A stretch of 64,000 nt of DNA, taken from NCBI GenBank assembly GCA_001801465.1, contig MGXT01000019.1, forward strand, positions 1 to 64,000, read 5' to 3'. Of the stretch, positions 27,164 through 36,211 are shown piece after piece. The stretch is from Gammaproteobacteria bacterium RIFCSPHIGHO2_12_FULL_35_23 (GTDB lineage Bacteria > Pseudomonadota > Gammaproteobacteria > UBA12402). The stretch's first letter is position 1. Each line of letters begins with the position of its first letter. The translations under genes were made by a program, and so were the position numbers. The notes below the pieces were generated by a model. That model did no database searches and had not been told where the DNA came from. It saw nothing but the letters and a program-made list of their open reading frames with translations.

Positions 27164-28813
27164 ATGCAATATATTATTGTTTATACTGATTGTAGAGGAT
27201 TACATGGAGGAGATTTTAGTGCTGCTGCTAAAATTGCTTATGGATTACAAAAACATAGTTCTACATTTAGAGTATTATTAGTCAGTCGGGCAGAAGGTAT
27301 TGCAAAATTGCGCTCTATATTTGAAAGCGATGCGACGACCGTGCAGATTTATGATGAAAGAATAACTGTTAAAGCTAGAGATGAGGTGAGATTTTCTGCT
27401 GGAGATACATTATTTGCTTATATTGAAGTAGCTTATTGTAACCCTTGTCCAATAGAGTTTTTGAAACTTTGGATTACTAATGTCGCCATTAAAAAAATAA
27501 TTTTTTTAACTGCAAATTATGAGGTTGAAGCTGGTCCAGGTGCTGTTCGAGATATATATAGCAGAAGTCACTTTAACTTATTCTGGTGGCCTTTGGGTGC
27601 AATGACTTTAACATTTAAAGCTGAGGTATTGGGAGTTGGGGCTTGTAGAATAGGATTAGTAAGACGACCTTTATTATTAGAAAGTCCGTTGTTAACATTA
27701 ACAGATAATCCAGTAATGCGAGTTTTTACTCATAAGAAAATCTATGGATTTGTTTATTATGCTGCTTCTTTCTCGCAATCTGATTCTTTTTTAAAAGACT
27801 ATTTTCAAATTAGCCAGGGTGCTTTTCCACATTTAGATCGCTATGTTATTATTGGCAATAACGAGTTGTTATTGCAAGCTGTATTTAGATGGATTGTCGC
27901 TAAAGAAGTGGGTACCAAAATAAAAATTATGCAAGGAGAGGATAGTTGTAAAATAATCTATGAAAGACAAAGTTCTGCTATCATAAAAAGTGTACTTACT
28001 GCTGCGGAGGATTGTGCATGTAATATTGAAATTATAAATTATAGAGCACTTCCTAATAGACAGCTATTAGCGCTCATGGCTGGTGCTATTCCACTTGTGG
28101 CCGTAACTGGTGTGGAAAGTGTTTCAGAAGCTATGCAGCAAGGAAAAATTCCTTTTTACCAATGGTCTTGTTCTAACGCGTGTTTTTCTGAAGCTTGTAC
28201 AACAGAATTGCTTTCTCAAGTAAGAATGCTTGATACCAGTCAAAAAATGCTGTCGATTCTCCATCAAAAAGCTTCTCTTGCTGAGCAGCAAAGAGCATGC
28301 TTAATGAGTTATTTGCTGGCAGGCAGTGATTTTACAGATTTTTATCCGGCCATAGTAAGTTTATTTGCTCGCAAGCCTTTAGCAGACTTACAAAAAAACA
28401 TGTTGATACAATGCTTGCAACACGAAGAATTTGTTATGCTGCTAGCAGATCGTTTAGCCGCCATGATTTATAGAGCAGATACTTCTATCAGCGCTTTATT
28501 TCAAGCTATCACTAGCTTACCTAGTGCTATTATAAGGGCTGAGCCTGGTGGAGCCGCAGCGGTAGCAGCATCAGTACCAGTACCAGCTGGGAGAAGCGGT
28601 GCATTACCTGTTATCAGTTATTATGTTGGTGATGGAAGTGGAAGTGGTAGTGGTAGTGGTAGTGGTAGTGGGCGAGGTGTTGATACTGGTGGAGAGACCA
28701 GAAGAGTAGCATCTTGTTGCTTTTTTGCAGCTTCTGGCACAAGCTGTTCACCTACTAGTGTGACACGGTTAGTTGTGTCCCCCCCTCTGCTATCTATTCC
28801 TTCTCCCCCATAA
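27164..28813 (+). CDS. GT-B-glycosyltransferase-like protein with Gly-Ser repeat tail
   Basis: 549 residues. The first half begins with a Rossmann-like strand and GGDFSAAAKIAYGL, as in GT-B sugar transferases; near residues 300-325 AGAIPLVAVTGVESVSEAMQ then GKIPFYQW resembles the donor-binding G-x-x-S-x-x-E-A-x-x-x-G-x-P motif of MurG/EarP-like enzymes. The fit is by eye only. The last 90 residues are disordered: (GS)6-7 encoded by hexamer repeats and a Pro-rich end IPSPP. It follows the two paralogues by 42 bases with AAGGTGA before the ATG. Confidence 0.65.
   Translation: MQYIIVYTDCRGLHGGDFSAAAKIAYGLQKHSSTFRVLLVSRAEGIAKLRSIFESDATTVQIYDERITVKARDEVRFSAGDTLFAYIEVAYCNPCPIEFLKLWITNVAIKKIIFLTANYEVEAGPGAVRDIYSRSHFNLFWWPLGAMTLTFKAEVLGVGACRIGLVRRPLLLESPLLTLTDNPVMRVFTHKKIYGFVYYAASFSQSDSFLKDYFQISQGAFPHLDRYVIIGNNELLLQAVFRWIVAKEVGTKIKIMQGEDSCKIIYERQSSAIIKSVLTAAEDCACNIEIINYRALPNRQLLALMAGAIPLVAVTGVESVSEAMQQGKIPFYQWSCSNACFSEACTTELLSQVRMLDTSQKMLSILHQKASLAEQQRACLMSYLLAGSDFTDFYPAIVSLFARKPLADLQKNMLIQCLQHEEFVMLLADRLAAMIYRADTSISALFQAITSLPSAIIRAEPGGAAAVAASVPVPAGRSGALPVISYYVGDGSGSGSGSGSGSGRGVDTGGETRRVASCCFFAASGTSCSPTSVTRLVVSPPLLSIPSPP
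28634..28669 (+). repeat. Hexanucleotide simple repeat coding for Gly-Ser
   Basis: GGAAGT twice then GGTAGT four times, encoding consecutive Gly-Ser pairs in the 549-aa protein. Changes by whole units keep the frame, so it would alter linker length rather than switch the gene off. Confidence 0.85.
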
Positions 28814-28831
28814 GAGGCCTTTATTAAGAAG

Positions 28832-28860
28832 TTGGAGCTCTACTGATTTACTGGTAAAAT
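28832..28860 (+). promoter_or_regulatory. Candidate uvrA promoter
   Basis: TTGGAG at 28832-28837 and TAAAAT at 28855-28860 with a 17-bp spacer, 25 bases before the uvrA ATG. No LexA box of the CTGT-N8-ACAG type is visible here, unlike E. coli uvrA. Confidence 0.5.
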
Positions 28861-28885
28861 AATCTATTTGACTTGAAGAGAAGCC

Positions 28886-31717
28886 ATGAAAGCTATTACC
28901 ATTCGGGGAGCTCGTACCCATAATTTAAAAAATATAGATGTTACCATTCCGCGCGATAAATTAGTGGTAATCACTGGTTTATCGGGTTCAGGTAAATCTT
29001 CGTTAGCTTTTGATACGCTTTATGCAGAGGGTCAGAGACGCTATGTAGAATCTTTATCAGCTTATGCTAGACAATTTTTATCGATGATGGAAAAGCCTGA
29101 AGTTGATCATATTGAAGGTTTATCGCCAGCTATTTCTATTGAGCAAAAATCAACCTCACATAATCCACGTTCAACTGTAGGAACCGTAACAGAAATTTAT
29201 GATTATTTGCGTTTGTTGTATGCACGAGTCGGGCAGCCTCGTTGTCCAGAACATAATCAATTATTAGAGGCACAAACCATTAGTCAAATGGTGGATACTG
29301 TTCTGGCGTTGCCTGAAGGAAGTAAACTGATGCTGCTCGCACCCGTTGTAAAATCGCGCAAGGGTGAGCATGTACAGTTAATTGAAGGTTTACGTAGTCA
29401 AGGCTTTGTTAGAGCAAGAATTGACGGCAAGTTATATGAATTAGATCAAGTTCCGGCTTTAGATTTGCATAAAAAACATGATATTGAAGTGGTGATAGAT
29501 CGAATCAAAGTTCGAGCTGATCTTCAGCAACGTTTAGCCGAGTCTTTTGAAACTGCGGTCCAATTGAGTGAAGGGTTAGTTAAAGTTAGTTTCTTAGAAA
29601 GTAAGCAAGAAGATTTATTGTTTTCTGCTAAATTTGCTTGCTCGCAATGTGGCTATAGTATTTCTGAATTAGAGCCAAGATTATTTTCTTTTAATAGTCC
29701 AACGGGTGCTTGCCCTGATTGTGATGGATTGGGGATAAGACAATTTTTTTCACTAGAAAAAATAGTGCATCATGAATCCTTAAGTTTAGCAAGTGGTGCA
29801 ATTAGAGGTTGGGACAGAAAGAATTTTTATTATTATCATATGTTGCTGTCATTAGCTAAACATTATGAATTTGATGTTGAAAAACCTTTTTCTGAGCTTC
29901 CTAAGTCTATCCAAAAAATTATTCTCTATGGTAGTGGTAAAGAAAAAATTATCTTCCAGTTTAAAGGCGATAACGATCGCTTTTACCAAAAAACGCAATC
30001 CTTTGAAGGTGTTATTCCCAATATGGAACGACGTTTTCGAGAAACAGATTCTATGGCGGTGCGAGAAGAGCTTGCTAAATATTTAGTGAGCCAACTATGT
30101 GATAAATGTGAAGGGACAAGATTAAATCAGGCAGCCAGGCATGTTTTTATAGAAGATCGCTCGTTACCAGCGATAACAGCTTTGCCTATTGAAGAGGCCC
30201 AAGTTTTTTTTAAAAAATTAAAACTAACCGGTAAACGAGGGGAAATAGCAGAAAGAATTTTAAAAGAAATTAATCAGCGTTTACAATTTTTAATTGAAGT
30301 AGGGCTTGAATATTTGACTTTGCATCGGAGTGCTGAAACGCTTTCTGGCGGGGAAGCGCAGCGTATTCGTCTGGCTAGTCAAATTGGTTCGGGTTTAGTA
30401 GGGGTGATGTATATTTTGGATGAACCATCAATAGGATTGCATCAACGTGATAATGAACGCCTGCTTAATACTTTAACTTATTTACGTGATTTAGGTAATA
30501 CTGTTATCGTAGTTGAACATGATGAAGATGCTATTTTAGCTGCTGATCATGTGATTGATTTAGGGCTAGGGGCTGGTGTGCACGGGGGTAAAATTATTGC
30601 TGAAGGTACACCTAAACAAATTATGCAAAATAAGGCCTCACTAACTGGGCAGTATTTAGTGGGTACTCGAAAAATTGCTATCCCTAAACAACGTATTTCA
30701 CGTATGCTCAAAGAGGCTTTGATTTTAAAAGGAGCTAGTACTAATAACTTAAAAAATGTTACGGTCGAAATTCCACTAGGACTCATGACTTGTGTGACGG
30801 GGGTTTCTGGTTCAGGAAAATCAAGTTTGATTAATGATACCTTATACCCTTTAGCTGCGACGGCTTTAAATCATGCCAGCCAATTAAAAATAGCACCTTA
30901 TGAGTCAATTACTGGACTTGAGTTATTAGATAAAGTGGTGGATATTGATCAAAGTCCGATTGGACGTACACCACGCTCTAACCCAGCTACCTATACTGGA
31001 CTTTTCACCCCAATCCGTGAGTTGTTTGCTGGTACTCAGGAAGCGAGAACAAGAGGTTATAAGCCTGGGCGATTTAGTTTTAATGTGATGGGTGGACGTT
31101 GTGAGGCTTGTCAAGGCGATGGAGTGATTAAAGTAGAAATGCATTTTTTAGCGGATGTTTATGTTATTTGTGACGTTTGTAAGGGTAAACGTTATAACCG
31201 AGAAACCCTAGAAGTTACTTATAAGGGTAAAAATATTTCTGAAGTTTTAGATTTAACTATTGAAGATGCTAACGAATTTTTTTCAGCAGTACCAGTTATT
31301 GCCAGAAAACTACAAACCTTAATGGATGTTGGCTTATCCTATATTAAATTAGGGCAAAGCGCGACGACACTTTCAGGAGGAGAAGCGCAGCGTGTTAAGC
31401 TTTCAAGAGAATTGTCCAAACGCGATACAGGCAAAACTTTGTATATTCTTGATGAACCTACCACAGGGTTACATTTTTATGATATCGAGCAGTTATTAAA
31501 AGTTTTACATCGTTTGCGCGATGAAGGTAATACGGTAGTCATCATCGAGCATAATCTAGATGTCATTAAAACAGCAGACTGGGTCATTGATTTAGGACCT
31601 GAAGGTGGCGATAAAGGTGGAGAAATTATTGTTTGCGGTACACCTGAACAAGTAGCAAAAATGAAGCGTTCTTATACTGGGAAATTTCTACAGAAAGTCC
31701 TGGTAAATAAAAAATAA
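28886..31717 (+). CDS. uvrA: UvrABC system protein A
   Basis: Damage-sensing ATPase of nucleotide excision repair. The 943-residue product has two ABC modules: Walker [10 protein letters not shown] at 31-39 and GVSGSGKSS in the second half, signatures [11 protein letters not shown] and [11 protein letters not shown], plus the zinc modules CSQCGYS...CPDCDG and CEACQGDG...CDVCKG. It ends three bases before def, which runs the other way. E. coli has uvrA divergent from ssb; here yajR and three unknown genes lie between them. Confidence 0.98.
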   Translation: MKAITIRGARTHNLKNIDVTIPRDKLVVITGLSGSGKSSLAFDTLYAEGQRRYVESLSAYARQFLSMMEKPEVDHIEGLSPAISIEQKSTSHNPRSTVGTVTEIYDYLRLLYARVGQPRCPEHNQLLEAQTISQMVDTVLALPEGSKLMLLAPVVKSRKGEHVQLIEGLRSQGFVRARIDGKLYELDQVPALDLHKKHDIEVVIDRIKVRADLQQRLAESFETAVQLSEGLVKVSFLESKQEDLLFSAKFACSQCGYSISELEPRLFSFNSPTGACPDCDGLGIRQFFSLEKIVHHESLSLASGAIRGWDRKNFYYYHMLLSLAKHYEFDVEKPFSELPKSIQKIILYGSGKEKIIFQFKGDNDRFYQKTQSFEGVIPNMERRFRETDSMAVREELAKYLVSQLCDKCEGTRLNQAARHVFIEDRSLPAITALPIEEAQVFFKKLKLTGKRGEIAERILKEINQRLQFLIEVGLEYLTLHRSAETLSGGEAQRIRLASQIGSGLVGVMYILDEPSIGLHQRDNERLLNTLTYLRDLGNTVIVVEHDEDAILAADHVIDLGLGAGVHGGKIIAEGTPKQIMQNKASLTGQYLVGTRKIAIPKQRISRMLKEALILKGASTNNLKNVTVEIPLGLMTCVTGVSGSGKSSLINDTLYPLAATALNHASQLKIAPYESITGLELLDKVVDIDQSPIGRTPRSNPATYTGLFTPIRELFAGTQEARTRGYKPGRFSFNVMGGRCEACQGDGVIKVEMHFLADVYVICDVCKGKRYNRETLEVTYKGKNISEVLDLTIEDANEFFSAVPVIARKLQTLMDVGLSYIKLGQSATTLSGGEAQRVKLSRELSKRDTGKTLYILDEPTTGLHFYDIEQLLKVLHRLRDEGNTVVIIEHNLDVIKTADWVIDLGPEGGDKGGEIIVCGTPEQVAKMKRSYTGKFLQKVLVNKK

Positions 31718-31720
31718 CAA

Positions 31721-32269
31721 TTATTCTTCTTTTTGTTTGGCGTGATCGGTACGAACTTTTTTAATTTTTTTGTCGAGCATGGTTCTTTTTAAAGGTTTTA
31801 AATGATCGATATAAAGCTTGCCATTTAAGTGATCGACTTCGTGCATAAAATTTTTAGCAAGATAGCCTTCGCGAATAAATTCAATTGGTTTGCCATGTCG
31901 ATCCAGACCGCGCATATGGGTGCGAGCAGGGCGAAGAATGGCTGCTAAAATTTCATTAGGGTAAACTGACATGCAGCCTTCTTGTTCAAACACTTCACCT
32001 TCTGTGTTAACAATTTCTGGATTGATGACAACAGTAGGTGTTTCTTTAGAGTTTTTATCTTCAAAAAAATCATAAAATACAAAAATTCGCTTAGGGTTTT
32101 GAATATCTAATTGAGTGGCAGCTAAACCACCACAATGAGGAGTATTGACTAAGGTTTCTAACATGTCAGCAATCATTTGTTGGACTATAGGGTCGTTGAT
32201 ATCCGTAACTGGTTCAGCGACAGTTTTTAATCTTGGATCTGGGTAGTTTAAAATTCGTAATACAGCCAT
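31721..32269 (-). CDS. def: Peptide deformylase
   Basis: Removes the N-formyl group from new proteins. The 182-residue product has the three metal-site motifs: GGLAATQ (first Gly of the usual G-x-G-L-A-A replaced by Cys), EGCMSVYP with the Cys ligand, and HEVDH with two His ligands and the catalytic Glu. The deviation in motif 1 and Met after the Cys suggest a second, divergent deformylase rather than the fmt-linked copy, which is not in this window. Convergent with uvrA. Confidence 0.92.
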   Translation of the reverse strand: MAVLRILNYPDPRLKTVAEPVTDINDPIVQQMIADMLETLVNTPHCGGLAATQLDIQNPKRIFVFYDFFEDKNSKETPTVVINPEIVNTEGEVFEQEGCMSVYPNEILAAILRPARTHMRGLDRHGKPIEFIREGYLAKNFMHEVDHLNGKLYIDHLKPLKRTMLDKKIKKVRTDHAKQKEE

Positions 32270-32457
32270 GCGCTTACCTATAGTTTTGGCATAAACTTAA
32301 ACTATTCTCTAAAAATTTTCAAGTAGCTAGGGGTAATTTCATCAAGCCTAGTTATACTTACTAAATAAAAAGATTTGAATTCTCAGTTCTAGGTAAAATA
32401 TGTTAACAATTTTATCTCAAAAAGGTATATTTCTCTATTTAAGGATAAAATTAACCT

Positions 32458-33108
32458 GTGACACATTTTTCTCTAGAACAAGAAAAATACTTAATACTTC
32501 CCGGTGCGGTAGGTCCTTTAGAAGTTATCACCGTCTCGCCTTTGCAGCCAAAACCCATTACGGCCATTATTTGTCATCCCCATCCTTTATTTGGTGGTAC
32601 TATGAACAATAAAGTGGTTCATACTGTGGCGAAAGCTTTAAACATAATAGGAATTAAAACTATACGATTTAATTATCGAGGGGTGGGCAAAAGCGCAGGA
32701 AGCTATGGAACAGGCTTAGGAGAGGTTGAGGATGTGAAAGCATTGGTAGCATGGTTAAAAGCTGCTTACCCAAGGGATGCGTTGTGGTTAGCGGGGTTTT
32801 CCTTTGGTGCTTTTGTAGCAGCTAAAGCGGCTACTGAGTTAAGTCCAGCAACGCTTATTACTATAGCGCCTTCAGTAGAGCATTTTGATTTTACAAAGCT
32901 TGGCAAAATAACTTGTCCATGGTTAGTTATTCAAGGTGAGGCCGATGAAGTGGTTCCGTCAGAAAAGGTATTTGCTTGGCTCAAAACACTTGCTCCAGCT
33001 CCAACTCTGATTCGCTTTCCCGGGGTTGGACATTTTTTTCATGGTGAATTAACTGCGTTACGAGAAGCAATTGTTAAACATTTTAGCGCAAAGGTGAATC
33101 ATGGCTAA
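32458..33108 (+). CDS. Alpha/beta hydrolase (COG2945-like)
   Basis: 216 residues. The nucleophile elbow is G113-F-S115-F-G117; Asp163 in EADEVVP and His192 in GVGHFFHG complete the triad. HPHPLFGGTMNNKVV and FNYRGVGKSAG are typical of the small bacterial hydrolases of unknown substrate in COG2945. It uses a GTG start with a weak upstream AAGGATAAA. It overlaps zapE by eight bases, so the two are co-translated. Confidence 0.85.
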   Translation: MTHFSLEQEKYLILPGAVGPLEVITVSPLQPKPITAIICHPHPLFGGTMNNKVVHTVAKALNIIGIKTIRFNYRGVGKSAGSYGTGLGEVEDVKALVAWLKAAYPRDALWLAGFSFGAFVAAKAATELSPATLITIAPSVEHFDFTKLGKITCPWLVIQGEADEVVPSEKVFAWLKTLAPAPTLIRFPGVGHFFHGELTALREAIVKHFSAKVNHG

Positions 33109-34183
33109 CGGTATTTTATTAGTAGCTTATGAACAAGCAGTTGCTAGCAATAAAATTAAAGAGGATGCTCGGCAACTTGCTGCATTAAATGTGTTGCAAG
33201 AAATTTATGATGGATTAATTAAACCTAGTAGCTTTTGGTTTAGTAAAAACAAAGTTAAAGGTGCGTATTTGTATGGTGCGGTTGGTACAGGTAAAACCTT
33301 TCTTTTAGATTTATTTTATAACAACTTACCCATTAAGAAAAAAATGCGTAGCCATTTTTATCAATTTATGCAAACTATTCATGAGCGATTAAAATTCTTG
33401 CAAGGCCAAAAAAATCCTTTAAAACTAATTGCCAAGGAACTGGCTAAACAAGCGACAGTAATTTGTTTTGATGAATTTTTTGTGAATAATATTGTCGATG
33501 CTATGTTGCTAGGTAATTTATTACAAGCCCTGTATCAACAAAATATTACTTTTATTGCAACGTCTAATGCGCTTCCTGATGAGCTATATAAAGGTGGATT
33601 GCAGCGTGATCGTTTTATTCCGGCAATTGATTTAATTAAAGTAAATAATACTGTAATACAAGTAGATAGTGGAATAGATTATCGATTAGGAAAAGCTGAT
33701 TATGACCGTGCATATTTTTATCCACAAGATCCTGAAATGTGGGATTTACTATTTAGTAAATTTAAAGCGCTTGCTTTACCACCTATTGAGTTCGCACAAA
33801 AAATTGTTGTTGATGACAGATTCATTGAAACAACTTATCAGACTTGCAATGCTATCTGGTTTGATTTTAATAAGCTTTGTGGTATTCCCAGAAGTCAGAC
33901 TGATTATTTAATTTTAAGCAAACAATTTGATTATGTTTTTTTAAGTGGTGTGCATCATCTCTTAGAATACGAAAATGATTTGATTAGTAATTTTATTAAG
34001 TTAATCGATGTGTTTTATGATATTAGTACTAAATTGATTATTTTAGCGAGTGTGCCTATCAATGATATTTATCGGCAAGGACGACACCAATTTGAATTTG
34101 AACGCACTAAAAGCCGTTTATTTGAAATGCAATCAGAGAGTTACTTGCTTTCTAAAAAGAAAAATTTTATTAAAAACAAGTAA
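33101..34183 (+). CDS. zapE: Cell division ATPase ZapE (AFG1-like)
   Basis: ZapE is an AAA-type ATPase of the AFG1/LACE1 family that acts on the Z-ring in E. coli under some conditions. The 360-residue product has Walker A GAVGTGKT at about 59-66, RSHFYQFMQTIHERL, Walker B ICFDEFFVNNI and the sensor segment FIATSNALPDELYKGGLQR, all specific to the family. Length is as expected. Overlaps the hydrolase gene at its start. Confidence 0.93.
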   Translation: MANGILLVAYEQAVASNKIKEDARQLAALNVLQEIYDGLIKPSSFWFSKNKVKGAYLYGAVGTGKTFLLDLFYNNLPIKKKMRSHFYQFMQTIHERLKFLQGQKNPLKLIAKELAKQATVICFDEFFVNNIVDAMLLGNLLQALYQQNITFIATSNALPDELYKGGLQRDRFIPAIDLIKVNNTVIQVDSGIDYRLGKADYDRAYFYPQDPEMWDLLFSKFKALALPPIEFAQKIVVDDRFIETTYQTCNAIWFDFNKLCGIPRSQTDYLILSKQFDYVFLSGVHHLLEYENDLISNFIKLIDVFYDISTKLIILASVPINDIYRQGRHQFEFERTKSRLFEMQSESYLLSKKKNFIKNK

Positions 34184-34220
34184 TTATTATTTAAACAATA
34201 ATTAACTTTTATTGATTGCA

Positions 34221-34253
34221 TTTAAGGTTATTTTAATAATTGATCATTAAGAT
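34221..34253 (+). promoter_or_regulatory. PmrA-box-like repeat before the GHKL gene
   Basis: TTTAAGGTT (34221-34229), two bases, TTTAATAAT (34232-34240), an 11-bp direct repeat, 13 of 18 matches to the PmrA box pattern by eye. TAAGAT at 34248-34253 begins 16 bp after the start of the second half-site, the same spacing as before the 493-aa gene. The region is very AT-rich, so chance is possible. Confidence 0.4.
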
Positions 34254-34285
34254 TGTTGGTAGTAATAATAAAATTAAGAATAATT

Positions 34286-35137
34286 ATGCCTACAATATCA
34301 ATCAGATTTAGTTTAGTTCTACCGACAAAAGCAGAGTATCAAGAAGCTTGTTTTAAAGAGCACGCTAAGTTACAGAGAGCTTTTGCTTCTCTTATTGGAC
34401 CTGATGGCAGCAAGCCTGTTGTATTACAAGCGGTGCTTTGTTGTTTGGGAGAGGTTATTAAAAATGCCATTGATGTAGGTGCTACGCACTTAGAGTTTGT
34501 TTACCGAGATGATGGGAGTAATTGTTTATTAACTATTAACGATAATGGTCCTGGATTTGGAGATTTTTTAGCAGGTCAAGCATCACTTAACTATAAAGAA
34601 AAATTAGCTGGACGACACTCAATTGTTTCAAGGAAAAGAGTGGGGTCTTTAGGTGGTCACGGACGTGGCTTAGCGCAATTGTGTGAGCTATTAGATCATT
34701 ATGAAGGAAGTTTGATTTTAAGTAACCATCAAGATGGAGTATCCGGTGCTTGCTTATCTTGTTTTGCGCCAGGGAGCTATATTAATGAACAAGAGGCTAT
34801 TGGATTTTTAAGAAGCCAAGGAGAAAGAATAGATCGGTCACTTACTATGTCCGCAGGAACAGCAGCTTCTACAGCACTGGTATTAAGTGCTCTGGATTCT
34901 GCAAGAAATCGTTTATTAGCTAAACGTAGCATAGCAGCAGGTAGTATAGGAGCAGGCGCTCTCTTTGTATCGAGAGCTGGTCATACTGATACAGGCAGGG
35001 GATCTTTAGTTGTAGAAATTGATGCTAGTGGTATAGGTGCTGGCGAACGCGCAGCATCTATTGGAGCGGCGGCAGCTAGAAGCCCCTTAGGGGTAGCAGA
35101 TGATTTAGCCTTAGGTGCTGGTTCTCTTACCCCATAA
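34286..35137 (+). CDS. Orphan GHKL (HATPase_c) fold protein, candidate effector
   Basis: 283 residues from ATG 34286; an in-frame TTG at 34253 is unlikely because it lies in the -10. Residues about 40-165 form a Bergerat ATP-binding fold: N-box with E-x-x-x-N in GEVIKNAIDVGATHLEF, G1 DNGPGFGD, and G2 GSLGGHGRGLAQL. There is no histidine phosphotransfer, receiver or membrane domain, so it is not a sensor kinase. The remaining 120 residues are Ala/Gly/Ser-rich and end SLTP. It stands alone, after zapE. Function unknown. Confidence 0.75.
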   Translation: MPTISIRFSLVLPTKAEYQEACFKEHAKLQRAFASLIGPDGSKPVVLQAVLCCLGEVIKNAIDVGATHLEFVYRDDGSNCLLTINDNGPGFGDFLAGQASLNYKEKLAGRHSIVSRKRVGSLGGHGRGLAQLCELLDHYEGSLILSNHQDGVSGACLSCFAPGSYINEQEAIGFLRSQGERIDRSLTMSAGTAASTALVLSALDSARNRLLAKRSIAAGSIGAGALFVSRAGHTDTGRGSLVVEIDASGIGAGERAASIGAAAARSPLGVADDLALGAGSLTP

Positions 35138-35199
35138 AGGTAGAGCCTTCTTTTACTGGCCTGAGATTCTTGTTCTATTCATAAAGTAAACTTTTGATA

Positions 35200-35219
35200 T
35201 TTAATAGAATTTTAATTGA
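35200..35219 (+). promoter_or_regulatory. TTAA-N7-TTAA repeat before the Ig-like gene
   Basis: TTTAATAGA (35200-35208), two bases, TTTAATTGA (35211-35219): two near-identical half-sites at 11-bp period, 11 of 18 matches to the PmrA box. A -10-like TAAGAT lies at 35231-35236, 20 bp after the second start, so the spacing differs from the other two. The gene starts 164 bases further on. Confidence 0.3.
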
Positions 35220-35287
35220 TGCAATGTTTGTAAGATCAGCTATTATTGTAACAGGGATAGTAAATTTAGAGAGAAATTTAGGTTTTT

Positions 35288-35305
35288 TTAATACAGTCGT
35301 ATTAA
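35288..35305. repeat. 18-bp palindrome in the leader of the Ig-like gene
   Basis: TTAATAC-AGTC-GTATTAA, perfect 7-bp arms. It is an operator-like dyad in the 245-base spacer 35138-35382, which holds no gene. Confidence 0.6.
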
Positions 35306-35382
35306 AATACTAAGTAAATAGCTTTACTATTCATTTTATCAAACTGGAATGATACAATTGACTAATAAATAGGCAGGATTAT

Positions 35383-36198
35383 ATGGCCGACAACGAAATA
35401 ACAATCATTGCTGAAGTAAAACCCATTAAAGTAAATGAAGATTCTCCTATTCAACCTTTAGAATTAAATTCCTATTTAGAAAATCCGACTAATCAACCGC
35501 TTAAATTTTCGGCTACTTTAGCCACAGGAGAATCGTTACCGACTTGGTTGTCTTTTTCTGAGGCAGGAGTCTTGGCAGGTAAGCCGCCAGTAGGGGCTGC
35601 CAGACCTTTACCTTATTTAATTAAAGTGCTTGCTATTACTCCTGATAAAAAATTAGAACTTAATTTTGAAATTCGAGTATATAAACCTAAAACAGCTGAA
35701 GAAATTGCTAAGTCTCGTCAAGAAGCTTGGCAAGCCTTAGCAAAGCAAGGTGTTTTACCTGAATCAATTCAGGAAATTATTGAAAGACCTGTTACTTCTG
35801 CAGATATTTATTATTTGTTAAGTAGATTTGCAAGTTTTACTGTTTGGAATGCAGAAGATATGCGTTTGGCAGTGAATGGTAAATTAATTCAAGTAGCCGG
35901 CGCGAGTGATAAGTTTAATATTTATGACTTTGAAGTTTGTTTAGTTATTACTCCAAAAGATTTGTATTCGCATGATCGTGGTTTAGGGGATGCTTTAAAA
36001 ACAGCTAGAGCTGCCACACAAGAAGTTTATCGCCGTAAGTGGCATATAGAACTTGGTGGATTTGACAAGATGGCTGATGCAGCATGGTATGAAGCTTATG
36101 ATCTTAATAAACGCGGCGAACACCAGATGGAAATTCGTAATTATGAACCTGCTGAAATTACTGAAATGATGAAAACTAAAAAAACAGCCCATACCTAG
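35383..36198 (+). CDS. Protein with an Ig-like (He_PIG type) domain, unknown function
   Basis: 271 residues. Residues about 10-105 follow the dystroglycan/He_PIG-like Ig pattern: N-EDSPIQPLELNSYL, LPTWLSFSEAGVLAGKPP, then a final beta segment. Such domains are usually extracellular, yet there is no signal peptide here. The rest (TAEEIAKSRQEAWQALAKQG onward) is helical to mixed and unknown. It lies 13 bases before the 1308-aa gene, so the two form an operon. Confidence 0.7.
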   Translation: MADNEITIIAEVKPIKVNEDSPIQPLELNSYLENPTNQPLKFSATLATGESLPTWLSFSEAGVLAGKPPVGAARPLPYLIKVLAITPDKKLELNFEIRVYKPKTAEEIAKSRQEAWQALAKQGVLPESIQEIIERPVTSADIYYLLSRFASFTVWNAEDMRLAVNGKLIQVAGASDKFNIYDFEVCLVITPKDLYSHDRGLGDALKTARAATQEVYRRKWHIELGGFDKMADAAWYEAYDLNKRGEHQMEIRNYEPAEITEMMKTKKTAHT

Positions 36199-36211
36199 TA
36201 GGGGGTAACTT

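Noticed and set aside
28634..28669. Simple repeat as a phase-variation switch.
   Set aside because: The unit is six bases, so unit gain or loss cannot shift the frame.
28820..28885. LexA/SOS box before uvrA.
   Set aside because: CTG occurs in the spacer, but no CTGT-N8-ACAG dyad is formed.
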